A stretch of DNA of 32,691 bases, from NCBI GenBank assembly GCA_003136315.1, contig PLDW01000362.1, positions 25,815 through 58,505 of the forward strand, in the 5' to 3' direction. This document shows, in pieces, positions 22,918 through 31,310 of this stretch. Each line of letters starts with the position of its first letter. Position 1 is the stretch's first letter. Below the pieces are notes generated by a model, which did no database searches, was not told where the DNA came from, and saw only the letters and a program-made list of their open reading frames with translations. The translations under genes and the position numbers were made by a program. The DNA comes from Gemmataceae bacterium. GTDB lineage: Bacteria; Planctomycetota; Planctomycetia; Gemmatales; Gemmataceae.

Positions 22918-23694
22918 TCACGTGACTGCGAAGGTGGAGAAGTCGAAATCCGTCCCACGCTTCCCGATCCGGAGTAGGTCGTTGAAGATCGCTGCGGCGG
23001 CCAGAGTGTGGAAGCTGAACTGATCGTACCTGGCGTACACCCGCCGACGGAACACCGGTTTGTTCTTCGCCGACCATTCCGCCGCGACCGGCCCGACCAC
23101 CATATCATACATTGTCCCGCCGTCCGGGTGGGGGTAGCGGTGGGTGTACTTCTTCGGGTCGGGGGTCGGGCCGGGGGGGAACTCCCGACAATCGCAAACC
23201 AGGCTCCAGAACAGTTCATTATCCGGCTCAGGGCGGACGAAGGCGATCGAGTGCAGTGGAGCTAACCGGGTGAGGGGCACCCGGAACCAAATGATCCCGG
23301 CCTCCAGTATACTCGCCGTGTTCGCCAACCGGTGTTTCAGTACCCGATTCTCGGCCCAGAATTCCGCTTGCCCCTGGGAGGTCGTGGTGTAGAACCCCCG
23401 GCCAAAATCACACGCCCGCTCCCCCTTGGTCGGATCGACGCCGGCAAGAATACTGGGCAGGTTGTCCGACGAGGTGCCGTGCCACAGGGTGATGCGCGCC
23501 TTGGCTCCCTCCCACGGGGGCGGGCGGTGCTGGGGCGGAGGTGCCGGAGGATGAAGACGGGCCACGGGCGATGCTCCGGTGAGAACAGCGGTTTCAGCAA
23601 CGATAATGGGTCCGCCATTCACCTGAACCAAGAGGGCGGGGGATGAGTGGAAATCTCCCCGGTTCCCAGGGTTGCGCCGGAAGCCCGGCTCCAC
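22918..23694 (-). CDS. DUF3990-like ADP-ribosyltransferase-fold protein, possible toxin
   Basis: The domain starts near residue 65 with ITLWHGTSSDNLPSILAGVD, then DFGRGFYTTTSQGQAEFWAEN, and near the C-terminus YDQFSFHTLAAAAIFNDLL. These match the pattern of DUF3990 proteins (YHGS...DFGxGFYxT...QxxFxTxxAL), which belong to the ADP-ribosyltransferase fold group; H70 and the Tyr of GFYTTT would sit at the NAD-binding site. Compared with family members the first ~65 residues are unexplained. The only in-frame ATG lies in the 108-bp dispersed repeat, so the true start may be an internal GTG (for example the V-N-G-G or V-A-R-L position). Position ahead of an Imm5-like gene suggests a toxin/immunity or TA-like pair. 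Activity is inferred. Confidence 0.72.
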   Translation of the reverse strand: MEPGFRRNPGNRGDFHSSPALLVQVNGGPIIVAETAVLTGASPVARLHPPAPPPQHRPPPWEGAKARITLWHGTSSDNLPSILAGVDPTKGERACDFGRGFYTTTSQGQAEFWAENRVLKHRLANTASILEAGIIWFRVPLTRLAPLHSIAFVRPEPDNELFWSLVCDCREFPPGPTPDPKKYTHRYPHPDGGTMYDMVVGPVAAEWSAKNKPVFRRRVYARYDQFSFHTLAAAAIFNDLLRIGKRGTDFDFSTFAVT

Positions 23695-23759
23695 CCTGGG
23701 CTATTCTCCACCGACCCTTCGGGGCGAAGACACAGACCGACTGCTGCCCATGACCGTGG
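23652..23759 (+). repeat. 108-bp dispersed repeat, copy 2
   Basis: This is the second copy of the element at 2264-2371, same orientation and length, with scattered mismatches. It overlaps the 5' end of the open frame of the DUF3990-like gene on the other strand and supplies that frame's only ATG. Confidence 0.75.
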
Positions 23760-23961
23760 TCGATTGAGTTCTGCCGGTCGCCTGGCGATATCGTCGACCT
23801 TCCTTCTCAAATACTACGGCTTCGTGAGTCGAACGGACGCTCTGGGGCGCGTGTGTGGCCGCTTGTCGCTCACCGACCCGTCCAGATTTCAATTGGTTCG
23901 ACAATTGGTAAAATGACGTGGCACACGCTTCCCACTCCAACACACTGCCGGAGAAGATGCC

Positions 23962-24390
23962 ATGCGGATCGCCCTCAAAGTGCTCATCGGACTTTTAATT
24001 GTCGTTCACCTCTACTTTTTCACCCTTGAAGCGATCTTGTGGGAAGACTGGTCGGACGCGCGGCATCTGCTCGGCTTTCTCCGGGATGACCCATCCGAGG
24101 TCGCCGAGGTCGCAAAGGTGGCCAAGAACCAGGGAGTGTCGAATCTGTTCCTCGCAGCCGGACTCGCATGGGGGCTGTTCGGGTGGTCACAGGGTCGCCC
24201 GGTGGGCCGTTCCATCCTGACCTTATTCCTCGGGTTCATCGCGGTCGCAGGTATCGTCGGCTATTTCACGATCAAGCCACACGACCCATTCGCCCAGGCA
24301 GGCTTTCTTGCCGGTCAAACCGGGCTGGCCGCATTGGCATTGACCTGTCTGCTGATTGATGGGCAGCGTCATGCGCCGGGCGACCCTTGA
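23962..24390 (+). CDS. DUF1304 family integral membrane protein
   Basis: This is a 142-residue protein with four hydrophobic segments: about 6-28 (VLIGLLIVVHLYFFTLEAIL), 63-75 (NLFLAAGLAWGLFGW), 85-104 (ILTLFLGFIAVAGIVGYF) and 115-133 (GFLAGQTGLAALALTCLL). The combination VHLYFFTLEAILW, NQGVSNLFLAAGLAWG and a final AGQTGLAALAL fits DUF1304, small four-helix inner-membrane proteins of unknown function. GGAGAAG at 23950-23956 lies 5 nt before the ATG. It appears monocistronic. Confidence 0.88.
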   Translation: MRIALKVLIGLLIVVHLYFFTLEAILWEDWSDARHLLGFLRDDPSEVAEVAKVAKNQGVSNLFLAAGLAWGLFGWSQGRPVGRSILTLFLGFIAVAGIVGYFTIKPHDPFAQAGFLAGQTGLAALALTCLLIDGQRHAPGDP

Positions 24391-24473
24391 TGAACGAGAC
24401 AGTGTGGAGGGGAATTCGGACAGCTCTTGCTGGACGCGACAACCTCCCCGCCGTGGGTTCGCAATCTCCCTCG

Positions 24474-24517
24474 TTCCCACGCTCCGCGCGGGAATGCCGT
24501 CTTCGACGCTCGGCGTC
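24474..24517. repeat. Palindromic repeat unit
   Basis: TTCCCACGC-TCC-GCGCGGGAA (24474-24494) and GACGC-TCG-GCGTC (24505-24517) are two consecutive hairpins. A partial inverted match to the first (TTCCCACTCGGAGCG) lies at about 24609-24623, so the whole of 24470-24632 may be one element. No gene is seen in 24391-24812. Confidence 0.5.
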
Positions 24518-24812
24518 TTGGCCTGAACGGACCGGAGGCGTGATCGGCGATTCGGTAGACGTTGTCCCCGGCGTGTTGCCCCACACCCGCGGAGCGGGGG
24601 AAGAACGGTTCCCACTCGGAGCGTAAGAACCAGGGCGGACGTTGTCACATCGAACCAAAAGTGGCACAATTCGCGCGAATGGACCCCTCGTGCCTCGAAC
24701 CGCGTATCAAAGTGGACAGTGGGGGTTGATGCGCACCCATTTCTGCGTACCGAGGAATTGTGGTCGGGATTCGCCTTGACGTCGTGCTCGGAGTGGGTAC
24801 AAAAACGGTGTC

Positions 24813-24886
24813 GGGCGTTTAGCTCAGCTGGCTAGAGTACTACATTGACATTGTAGGGGTCACAGGTTCAAGTCCTGTAACGCCCA
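24813..24886 (+). tRNA. tRNA-Val (anticodon GAC)
   Basis: The 7-bp acceptor stem GGGCGTT/AACGCCC closes the cloverleaf. The D arm is GCTC-AGCTGGCTA-GAGT, the anticodon arm CTACA-TTGACAT-TGTAG with anticodon GAC, and the T arm ACAGG-TTCAAGT-CCTGT. The discriminator base is A at 24886, and CCA is not encoded. GAC decodes GUC (and GUU) valine codons. Confidence 0.97.
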
Positions 24887-24894
24887 CTGAGCCA

Positions 24895-24946
24895 AAACCC
24901 ACCACAAGTCCTTGTCATATAAGGGTTTGCGGCGGGTTTACTTTTT
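24895..24946 (+). terminator. Possible terminator of tRNA-Val
   Basis: AAACCCACCAC pairs with GCGGCGGGTTT apart from two A-C mismatches, with an inner CCTT/AAGG pairing, and five T residues follow at 24942-24946. It lies 8 nt after the tRNA end, which suits transcript termination. Confidence 0.45.
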
Positions 24947-25602
24947 CGATCGAGCCCTGGCCAATTGGTTGTCACCTGGTTTGTCACCGATTACGTCTCT
25001 TGCGAATCGATAACGAAGGCCACCCAACCAGCAGGCCATATCCCTCGGAGCCGATCCGGGCACAGTTGATGGACTCGATCTCAGCCACTTGTCCGCCCGA
25101 GAGTCACGAAACTCGCCCGGTGACACTTCGCGGGGAGAGCACCCCTCGACAGGTGCGAGGGTCCACCAAGCTGTGGCTGGGCCAATCGCCTGGACTGAGC
25201 CACTTTCTGTTACACTTTCCGCGGTGCCCCGCTTCGGCTTTGTAATAGAATGCGACAGGGCCGTACAATTTCGTTTGTTTCCTGCTGGTTACAGAGATTA
25301 CTCTACCAGTCAATTGTGACGTTTTTGTCGGCCCTTGATGGGCGTTGGGTAATCTCCGCAGGGGAGAAAAGTATTCTATTACAAATAAACAAGTATGAAA
25401 GACGAGGCCAGCTCCATCTATGACTGGCTTTGCTGACTGCGATTGAGGGCTCGGAGGTGGCTGACCGCATCCGCCCCGTACTCCCTCCGAAACGTCGGGG
25501 TGGTGTCATTCCCGGGCGGGGAGGGTATGATGATTGCTCGGGCCGCCTGGACGCAGTCCGGCCGCATGGCTCACCGGGTTCCTCTTCTCGCATCCCATAC
25601 CG
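24947..25602. other. Intergenic region before the second zinc-ribbon gene
   Basis: No gene is supported here. It holds an inverted-repeat pair TTTGTAATAGAAT (25239-25251) and ATTCTATTACAAA (25373-25385) around a nested GAGATTAC/GTAATCTC pair, giving a 147-bp MITE-like structure. The local AT-richness at 25360-25400 could also include the promoter of the downstream gene, but I cannot assign boxes. Confidence 0.5.
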
Positions 25603-27282
25603 ATGCCAACACAGACTTTCCCGTGCCCGTTTTGCGGACGCCGAATGGGCGTCGGCGAGGAACTCCTGGGCCGCCAGGTTCGCTGCCCGCACTGCAAACA
25701 GGTCGTCCTCGCCCCCTCGGCGGCTTCCAACCCCGCTCAGCCGACCGGTCCAGCAGTGTCTGGCCCCCCCCGCGTGAGTCCCCCTCCACCCCCGCCGGTC
25801 GTCTCCCCGACCCGTATACCCGCCGATGGCCCGACATCGCCGAGCGTGCCGCCCGCACCCGTCTTTCCACCCTACGACAACCTGCCTCTGTTTAACATCC
25901 CCCAGAAGGAGGCCCAGGACAGCATCTTCGGTGAAGCGAATGAGTCGGAAGACGAAGTCTTCAGTTCGGAAGATGGGAATCGTATCCCGATTCCGGAATT
26001 GCCTCCTCCCCTCCCCCCGGCACCGAATGAGGCCGGTCCTCACCACCCGGAGACCCATCTCGCGCCGAGTTGGGGAGGCCCTTTCCCGGTTCCCCCACCG
26101 CAACCTGCCCCCCCCCTGCCGAGCCCGGCACCTGTGCCGACAGTCAGCCCACCGAGTGCCCATATTGGCCATCCGGCCGTGGTGTTCGGTGCCAGCTCTC
26201 CCCTGCCCGCGGTCGACCTCCAGAACCCGTTCGCGGGAGTGGGGGCGGCACCGATCCCAAGCCCCCCGCGCCGCCCAGACCCCGCACCTACACCTACTAC
26301 GGGTCTGCCGATCTCGGCAGGAGTCAACCCGTGGTCGGGGCTGGAAGCGATGGCTGCCGTTCCCGGGACTGTATCGGTTTCCCCTCCCGCAGTTGTGGAA
26401 CCCCTCGAACTGTACCAACCCGAGCCCCAACCCGAATCCGTCGGGCCTGACCGTCGCTCGTCGCGGGGTTCCACGACACCGGTCGCACCCACCGGGCAAC
26501 CCCGGACGCTCTTCAAGATCGGGGTTTTCCTTCTGCTGCCGTATGCTGCACTCACCACTGCACTGGCTGCGTATGGACTGTTCTTCAAGCCGGGTGGGAA
26601 GGCACCCGATGGCCACCCGCTGTCCACGATTCCGGACACCTTCGGAGAGTTCCCCGCCGCCGACCGGAAGAAACTGAGCAAGGCCCCGTTTCCGGTCGAT
26701 CAGAACCTTCCCCCGGAATTAAAGGTGATGCTTGGTCAGAAGCTCCCGATCGGAGCCGTGGAGGTGGAACCAGTGAAGGTGGAGATCCGCCCACTGGTGA
26801 TGGTGGGCGACCTCGTCCGCGACGGACAGAAGGAGACCTTGCCACCCAGCCGGACCCCCGCGGTTGTCCTGACTCTTCGAATTCGGAACACATCGGACGA
26901 CCTGACCCTACACCCGATGGATCCGGCGTTCTATCGCAAACCCCGAGCGAACGAGCCTCAACCGTGGACCGGGCTGTTGGTCGGCAAGCAAATGTTCTGG
27001 GGCGGAGCGATCGAATGGCCATTTCGATCAGGAGTCAAACGGCAGTACGATGCCGCTCAGGAGGCGGACGAGTTTCCGCTCAAACCGAAGGAATCCCGGG
27101 AGTACGTCGTCTTCACCGACACTAACCCGGCGATCATCAAGGCGGTCCAGAACAGCCCCGGAATGATGCTCTGGCGTATCCAGGTTCGTCGCGGGTTCGT
27201 GGAATACCGGGAGAAGGAAGTACCCGTGACGGCAATTCTCGGGGTCGAATTCCGGGCCGCCGATGTGAAGATGTTGGACTGA
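25603..27282 (+). CDS. Zinc-ribbon, proline-rich, single-pass membrane protein
   Basis: This is a 559-residue protein of no named family. It opens with a zinc ribbon (CPFC at residues 8-11, CPHC at 28-31, and a GRQVRC turn), then about 280 residues very rich in Pro and Ser, a membrane helix near residues 306-328 (FKIGVFLLLPYAALTTALAA), and a C-terminal beta-rich domain of about 200 residues (VEVEPVKVEIRPLVMV, VVLTLRIRNTSDDLTLHPMD). That last domain resembles the C-terminal part of the protein at 2470-3513 in its 'calculated property of neighbouring beta strands' pattern (REYVVF / EILVFNV). The ATG at 25603 is used because the zinc ribbon starts at once; no ribosome binding site is clear. A role in sensing or scaffolding at the membrane is only a guess. 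Confidence 0.85.
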   Translation: MPTQTFPCPFCGRRMGVGEELLGRQVRCPHCKQVVLAPSAASNPAQPTGPAVSGPPRVSPPPPPPVVSPTRIPADGPTSPSVPPAPVFPPYDNLPLFNIPQKEAQDSIFGEANESEDEVFSSEDGNRIPIPELPPPLPPAPNEAGPHHPETHLAPSWGGPFPVPPPQPAPPLPSPAPVPTVSPPSAHIGHPAVVFGASSPLPAVDLQNPFAGVGAAPIPSPPRRPDPAPTPTTGLPISAGVNPWSGLEAMAAVPGTVSVSPPAVVEPLELYQPEPQPESVGPDRRSSRGSTTPVAPTGQPRTLFKIGVFLLLPYAALTTALAAYGLFFKPGGKAPDGHPLSTIPDTFGEFPAADRKKLSKAPFPVDQNLPPELKVMLGQKLPIGAVEVEPVKVEIRPLVMVGDLVRDGQKETLPPSRTPAVVLTLRIRNTSDDLTLHPMDPAFYRKPRANEPQPWTGLLVGKQMFWGGAIEWPFRSGVKRQYDAAQEADEFPLKPKESREYVVFTDTNPAIIKAVQNSPGMMLWRIQVRRGFVEYREKEVPVTAILGVEFRAADVKMLD

Positions 27283-27335
27283 TCCATGAACCTGCCAGAG
27301 GTGTCGCATTCACAGATAAATAATTCTAACACACA

Positions 27336-27398
27336 CGGGAGGGCGAGGCTCCTGCCGAGCGAACCACCCTCACGCTCGGCGGGAGCCTCGCCCTCCCG
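27336..27398. repeat. Palindromic repeat, 25-bp arms with one mismatch
   Basis: Arms at 27336-27360 and 27374-27398 pair at 24 of 25 positions around a 13-nt loop. The arm core equals that of 4633-4696. It again lies between two convergent genes. Confidence 0.8.
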
Positions 27399-27465
27399 TT
27401 ATAACAATGATTTTCACTGGAATGATCTAACTGATATCTCTTTTGCCCTGGGAACATCTCCTCCC

Positions 27466-30168
27466 TCAATCATCGTCATCGTCATCATCATCCTTCTTCG
27501 GCCCGATTGGCAGGAAGAAGGCCGCGCGGACTGGGGGGGGCATCCGGCTCGCGGCTCCCTTCACCGATTGCCAGATCACCTGATTCAAGAGGATGTCGTC
27601 GGCCTGATCTTCTTTGGCCAGGTTGAAGGATTCCGATAGCTTCGCCCCAACCGCCCCCGGCTTGTTGAGTTCTTTCAGATCCCAGTCCGGCACAGAGTGC
27701 GCGTAGGGGGTCAGGTCGGGTTTGGCCGTGAAGGAGTGGTACATCGGCCGGGCGGCCGCATCGAACTGGCTCATCGGCTTGAGCCCAAGAATCAGTTCCA
27801 TCGTCCGAAGCATACTGGTTGTCGAGTATAAGGTCGAATCGACGTACTTCCGCTTGGTGTACGGGGAAACCACCAGCGCCGTCACCCGGTGAGCATCAAT
27901 GTGATCGGGGCCGTTCTGGGCGTCGTCCTCGATCACGAAAACTGCCATCTCCTTCCAGAACTTGCTTTTCGAGACGGCATCGATCACCAGCCCGAGGCCG
28001 AGGTCGTTGTCGGCCACCATTGCGGTGGGGGTTGGCTTGCCCACCCGGGTGCCCGAGGTGTGATCGTTTGGCAACTTGAGGATCTGCATCCGTGGCATGT
28101 CCCCAGTCGCCTCGAATCGCTTGAGTTCGGAGATGAATCGTTCAGCTCGCTTCACGTCCGTATAATCCAGGTCGTACCCCCGGAACTTCGGATCGTACAT
28201 CCCGGCCAGTTCCGGGACGGCCGGTGTCGAGTCCTCGAACGTCCCGTCCGCGTTCTTTTTCCCGTTGTCTGCCCACTCGCCGTAGGTCCGGAAACTCACC
28301 TTCGCCTCAATGCACTTATTCCACAGGTAACCCCCGGACGGCCGGGCGATCGCATCCATCGCCCCCTCGCTCGGGTAGCCAAACGTTTTCCGCGGACTCC
28401 CCCGGTAACTGAGCGGCCAGATCTTTTCGACGAAGTCGGTGGCGTAGGCCCCCATCGACCACTCGTGTCCGTCGGCCGACACCTCACCATCCACGTAGAT
28501 ATTGTCGAGCAGAACGAACTCGCGGGCGATCTTGTGGTGATTGGGTGTGACCCTGGCGGGGAACAGACAGAGTTCCGGCTCACCGTTTCCTTTCGGGTCT
28601 GGGCCGGCAGCCATATCCCCAAAGATTTGGTCGTAGGTCCGATTCTCCTTGATGATGTACAGGACATACTTGATCGGGCTCGGGTCGCCGAGGGCTTTCG
28701 GGATTGGGTTCCCCACTTCGACCTCGTCTGCCAAAACGGCTGCCCCGGCCCTTAGCGGGCTGCATGCAAATGCCGTTTTCGTGTACTCGGCCATCTTCAC
28801 CGGGGTCGGTAGATCGAGTATCGCGAGCGTCCCCCGGAATAGCCCACCGATGTATTCGCCAAGGTTGTTGGCCAGCGGCAGATACGGGTTCGGCCCGTTC
28901 CGGTTCGGTTTCGACACCATCCCCTTCCCGTTCGCCACATACAGCTTTTTGTCGAGCGGGTTGAACCGGACCGAAGTGGGATACCACCCGGTCGGGATGA
29001 ACCCGAGCGGGCGGGCGTTCGCCCGGTCTGTGACATTGAACACAGCGAGATTATTCGCGTCAGCGTTTGCCACGAACAGCATCTCACCATCCGGAGTGAG
29101 GGCAAGGCTATTCGGGGTGTTCCCGTTCGGGGCTTGGGGGTAGAGCGCGCAGGCGATGGTCTGGAGCCCCTTGCCCGTGGCCGGGTCGAGAACACTGACC
29201 TTTGTGGAGTTGGCACACGCTACATACAAGGCGTCTCCCTTCGGGGAGAGAACCAATTCGGTTGGGTGCTCGGCAGTTGGCCAGGTCGAGGCGACTGCGT
29301 TCTTCTCCAGGTCGATGACAGCAATGGCCGCACGGTTCCACAGGCTCACGAAGGCCCGCTTCCCGGTCGGGTCGACCAGGCAGGTGTACGGGAACGCTCC
29401 GAGATCCTTGGCAACCGGAGGGGCGACGGGAGCGGCACCGGCCGGCTTCGACTCGGGATCCTTCCGGCCGTCCGATGGGCTTGGCGGGTCGCCTTTTGCA
29501 TCGCCCTTCTTCGCTGCCGGGCGCGGGGTGGTGGGGATAAAGATCCGGTTGTCCGGGTTGTCGAGCGGGACGCGCACGACGCAATCGCCCCACGGCGAGG
29601 CGACGAACAGATCCCGCCCGCCTGGGCCAAACGATAGCCCCCCGACCACCACCCGCTGGTGCTCATAAGAATCTTTCTCGACCCGACTGACATCGAGCGG
29701 TCGGCTACGGGTCAGATAGCCGCGGTCGAAGTCGAACACGTGGACCATTTCGAACTCCCCGCCGCTGGCGTAAACCTGCTTGCCGTCCGGAGAGAAGGTG
29801 AGCCCGTAGAACGCCTGATCGATCGTCACTCGCGACATGATCCGGGTACGAGTTTTGTCCAGGTTGACGATCACAATCTCGTGCTCGCGGAACCCCGCAT
29901 GGAGAACCGCAGCGAACTGACCGGTCGGGTGGAGGGCGATATTCACCGGGAAGTCGCCGAGTTCGAGATGCCGCCCCGCGGGTTTCAGCCGCCACTGGTT
30001 GGGGAGTTGCACGAACCCGTCTGGCCGCAACCCGGGGAGTACCCGCTCAGATGGCCGCGGTGCGGGGCCAGCGGCGGGCCTGGGCGGATCGGCCGGTTGG
30101 GTCCACGCAAAGAGCCCGACGCCCCCGCACAGGAGAACCCCCGCCGCGAACAACGACTGCCAGCGCAT
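27466..30168 (-). CDS. YncE-like beta-propeller fused to a phosphoesterase (alkaline phosphatase superfamily)
   Basis: This is a 900-residue exported protein. After a signal or anchor segment (LFAAGVLLCGGVGLFAW) come propeller repeats, about residues 70-480, with the typical LTFSPDGKQVYASGG, VDPTGKRAFVS, LSPKGDALYVACANS and LTPDGEMLFVANAD. A phosphoesterase domain of the phospholipase C/acid phosphatase type (PF04185) follows: YVLYIIKENRTYDQIFGDM, PNHHKIAREFVLLDNIYVDGEVSADGHEWS (in separate stretches), KLPNDHTSG and VFVIEDDAQNGPDHIDAHR, which supply the metal-binding Asp/His/Glu residues. The ATG at 30168 has GGGAGA upstream; the frame is also open from 30189. The C-terminus is KK followed by eight Asp. 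Substrate unknown, presumably a phosphate ester outside the cytoplasm. Confidence 0.9.
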   Translation of the reverse strand: MRWQSLFAAGVLLCGGVGLFAWTQPADPPRPAAGPAPRPSERVLPGLRPDGFVQLPNQWRLKPAGRHLELGDFPVNIALHPTGQFAAVLHAGFREHEIVIVNLDKTRTRIMSRVTIDQAFYGLTFSPDGKQVYASGGEFEMVHVFDFDRGYLTRSRPLDVSRVEKDSYEHQRVVVGGLSFGPGGRDLFVASPWGDCVVRVPLDNPDNRIFIPTTPRPAAKKGDAKGDPPSPSDGRKDPESKPAGAAPVAPPVAKDLGAFPYTCLVDPTGKRAFVSLWNRAAIAVIDLEKNAVASTWPTAEHPTELVLSPKGDALYVACANSTKVSVLDPATGKGLQTIACALYPQAPNGNTPNSLALTPDGEMLFVANADANNLAVFNVTDRANARPLGFIPTGWYPTSVRFNPLDKKLYVANGKGMVSKPNRNGPNPYLPLANNLGEYIGGLFRGTLAILDLPTPVKMAEYTKTAFACSPLRAGAAVLADEVEVGNPIPKALGDPSPIKYVLYIIKENRTYDQIFGDMAAGPDPKGNGEPELCLFPARVTPNHHKIAREFVLLDNIYVDGEVSADGHEWSMGAYATDFVEKIWPLSYRGSPRKTFGYPSEGAMDAIARPSGGYLWNKCIEAKVSFRTYGEWADNGKKNADGTFEDSTPAVPELAGMYDPKFRGYDLDYTDVKRAERFISELKRFEATGDMPRMQILKLPNDHTSGTRVGKPTPTAMVADNDLGLGLVIDAVSKSKFWKEMAVFVIEDDAQNGPDHIDAHRVTALVVSPYTKRKYVDSTLYSTTSMLRTMELILGLKPMSQFDAAARPMYHSFTAKPDLTPYAHSVPDWDLKELNKPGAVGAKLSESFNLAKEDQADDILLNQVIWQSVKGAASRMPPPVRAAFFLPIGPKKDDDDDDDD

Positions 30169-30389
30169 TGCCGTCTCCCAGATGAACACACTGCCCCCGG
30201 TCGAAACCTGATGGATCTTGGGGCCGGAGCGATGCGTTCCTATTTCTTACCGGTCGGGGGGAGGGGGACAACCATCCACAATGGGTGGCACACCCTCGCG
30301 ACAAGGTTTCAAGTTTGGAGTTTCGTGCTGAAGGCATCAGGTAGAATTAGCTCGATCCGCGCCACGTTTCGCCGGAGTATGATGTTTTG

Positions 30390-30425
30390 TACCCCGGAGG
30401 GCTTATATATAACCCCTCCGGGGTA
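30390..30425. repeat. 11-bp perfect palindromic hairpin with TA-rich loop
   Basis: TACCCCGGAGG at 30390-30400 pairs exactly with CCTCCGGGGTA at 30415-30425 around the loop GCTTATATATAACC. It resembles the dispersed planctomycete palindromes elsewhere in the window. It could be a repeat element or an operator/terminator-like structure. Confidence 0.65.
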
Positions 30426-30563
30426 AGAACATAGAGCCCAGCGATTGTCCCGGCGACGCGATACACCTGTCTCGACTCCTCAGGGATTCCATCTCCTGCC
30501 GCTCACCCAAAGCGGCGAACAGTGCTCGCGAGTCCCGGAGTTGGGTTCAAGCCGTGTTTTCAA

Positions 30564-30591
30564 CTTTAAACTTTAAACTTTAAACTTTAAA
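30564..30591. repeat. Four tandem copies of CTTTAAA
   Basis: The 7-bp unit CTTTAAA is repeated four times without a mismatch at 30564-30591, 21-28 nt before the ribosome binding site of the GNAT gene. Repeats of this kind can change copy number by slippage and shift promoter spacing. Confidence 0.85.
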
Positions 30592-30619
30592 CTACCCATC
30601 GTCTCATCCGGAGGTTGCG

Positions 30620-31105
30620 ATGCTCCGTCCGATTACCCCCGCCGACACCGATGTGCTCGTCGAACTGACAGACGAAACGGGCTTTTTCAAACCGATGGAA
30701 GTGGAGACACTCCGCGAAGTGTTGGACGACTACCATGCAGTGAACCACATTCACAATCACCGAGGGTTCGCCTGGGAGGAGGGTGGGAAGGTGCTTGGGT
30801 ATGTCTATTACGCCCCCGCCGCGATGACCGACCGGACCTGGTATCTGTACTGGATCGCGGTCTCGAAGGACACCCAGGGCCAGGGGCTCGGCGGGCGGTT
30901 GCTGGAGTTCGTGGAGCAGGACATCCGGGACCAAGGAGGACGATTGCTCCTGATCGAGACGTCGTCCACCCCTCATTACGAACCGACCCGTCGATTTTAC
31001 CTCAAGTACGGCTACACCCTCGCTGCCAACATTCCCGACTATTACGCCGATGGTGATGGGCTGGTCGTCTTTTCCAAGCGGGTGGGCCGGATGGTTGTGG
31101 TGTAG
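30620..31105 (+). CDS. GNAT family N-acetyltransferase
   Basis: This is a 161-residue single-domain acetyltransferase. It transfers acetyl from acetyl-CoA to an amine on an unknown small molecule or protein. The acetyl-CoA binding motif is clear at LYWIAVSKDTQGQGLGGRLL (the Q-x-x-G-x-G loop), preceded by the strand VLGYVYYAP and followed by LLLIETSSTPHYEPTRRFYLKYGYT, with the conserved Tyr in RRFYLKYGY typical of the catalytic region. GGAGG at 30610-30614 lies 5 nt before the ATG. Its upstream region holds the 7-bp tandem repeat, so expression may vary. Confidence 0.92.
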   Translation: MLRPITPADTDVLVELTDETGFFKPMEVETLREVLDDYHAVNHIHNHRGFAWEEGGKVLGYVYYAPAAMTDRTWYLYWIAVSKDTQGQGLGGRLLEFVEQDIRDQGGRLLLIETSSTPHYEPTRRFYLKYGYTLAANIPDYYADGDGLVVFSKRVGRMVVV

Positions 31106-31129
31106 CCACGCTACGACTCCAGGGGGGCG

Positions 31130-31310
31130 TCAACCCCGGCAAATGAAGACGAAAAACCACATGAGCGAGAGGCCACACGCAACGATCCCGAAGATCAGGG
31201 CCGTGATCGCGAACCCCTGGCCAAACCCACGGGAATTGCTCATCGCAACCGCACCGAATATGAGCCCCAACAATCCCAACAGTCCACCGAATCAATCCGT
31301 GGCTTGCCAT
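31130..31310 (-). pseudogene. Small two-helix membrane protein, apparently frameshifted
   Basis: GGAGG at 31319-31323 (minus strand) lies 8 nt before an ATG at 31310 that reads MASHG. In the +1 frame the sequence continues as FGGLLGLLGLIFGAVAM, then SNSRGFGQGFAITALIFG and IVACGLSLMWFFVFICRG and a stop at 31130. The strongly hydrophobic run with small polar turns looks like a real two-helix membrane protein of the DUF4190 kind. The span is 181 nt, one more than a whole number of codons, so one base insertion near 31290-31300 would explain the break. It could be a real mutation, a sequencing error, or programmed shifting. Confidence 0.5.

Larger units (their letters stand above)
30169..30619. 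other. Divergent intergenic region with hairpin and 7-bp tandem repeat
   Basis: This gap lies between the divergent propeller-phosphoesterase and GNAT genes and must hold both promoters. It contains the two repeats listed separately, at 30390-30425 and 30564-30591, but no further coding sequence that I can support. Confidence 0.4.

Noticed and set aside
24887..25126. Integrated element next to tRNA-Val
   Set aside because: I looked for a second copy of the tRNA 3' end and for an integrase gene downstream and saw neither; the small ORFs there have no integrase motifs.
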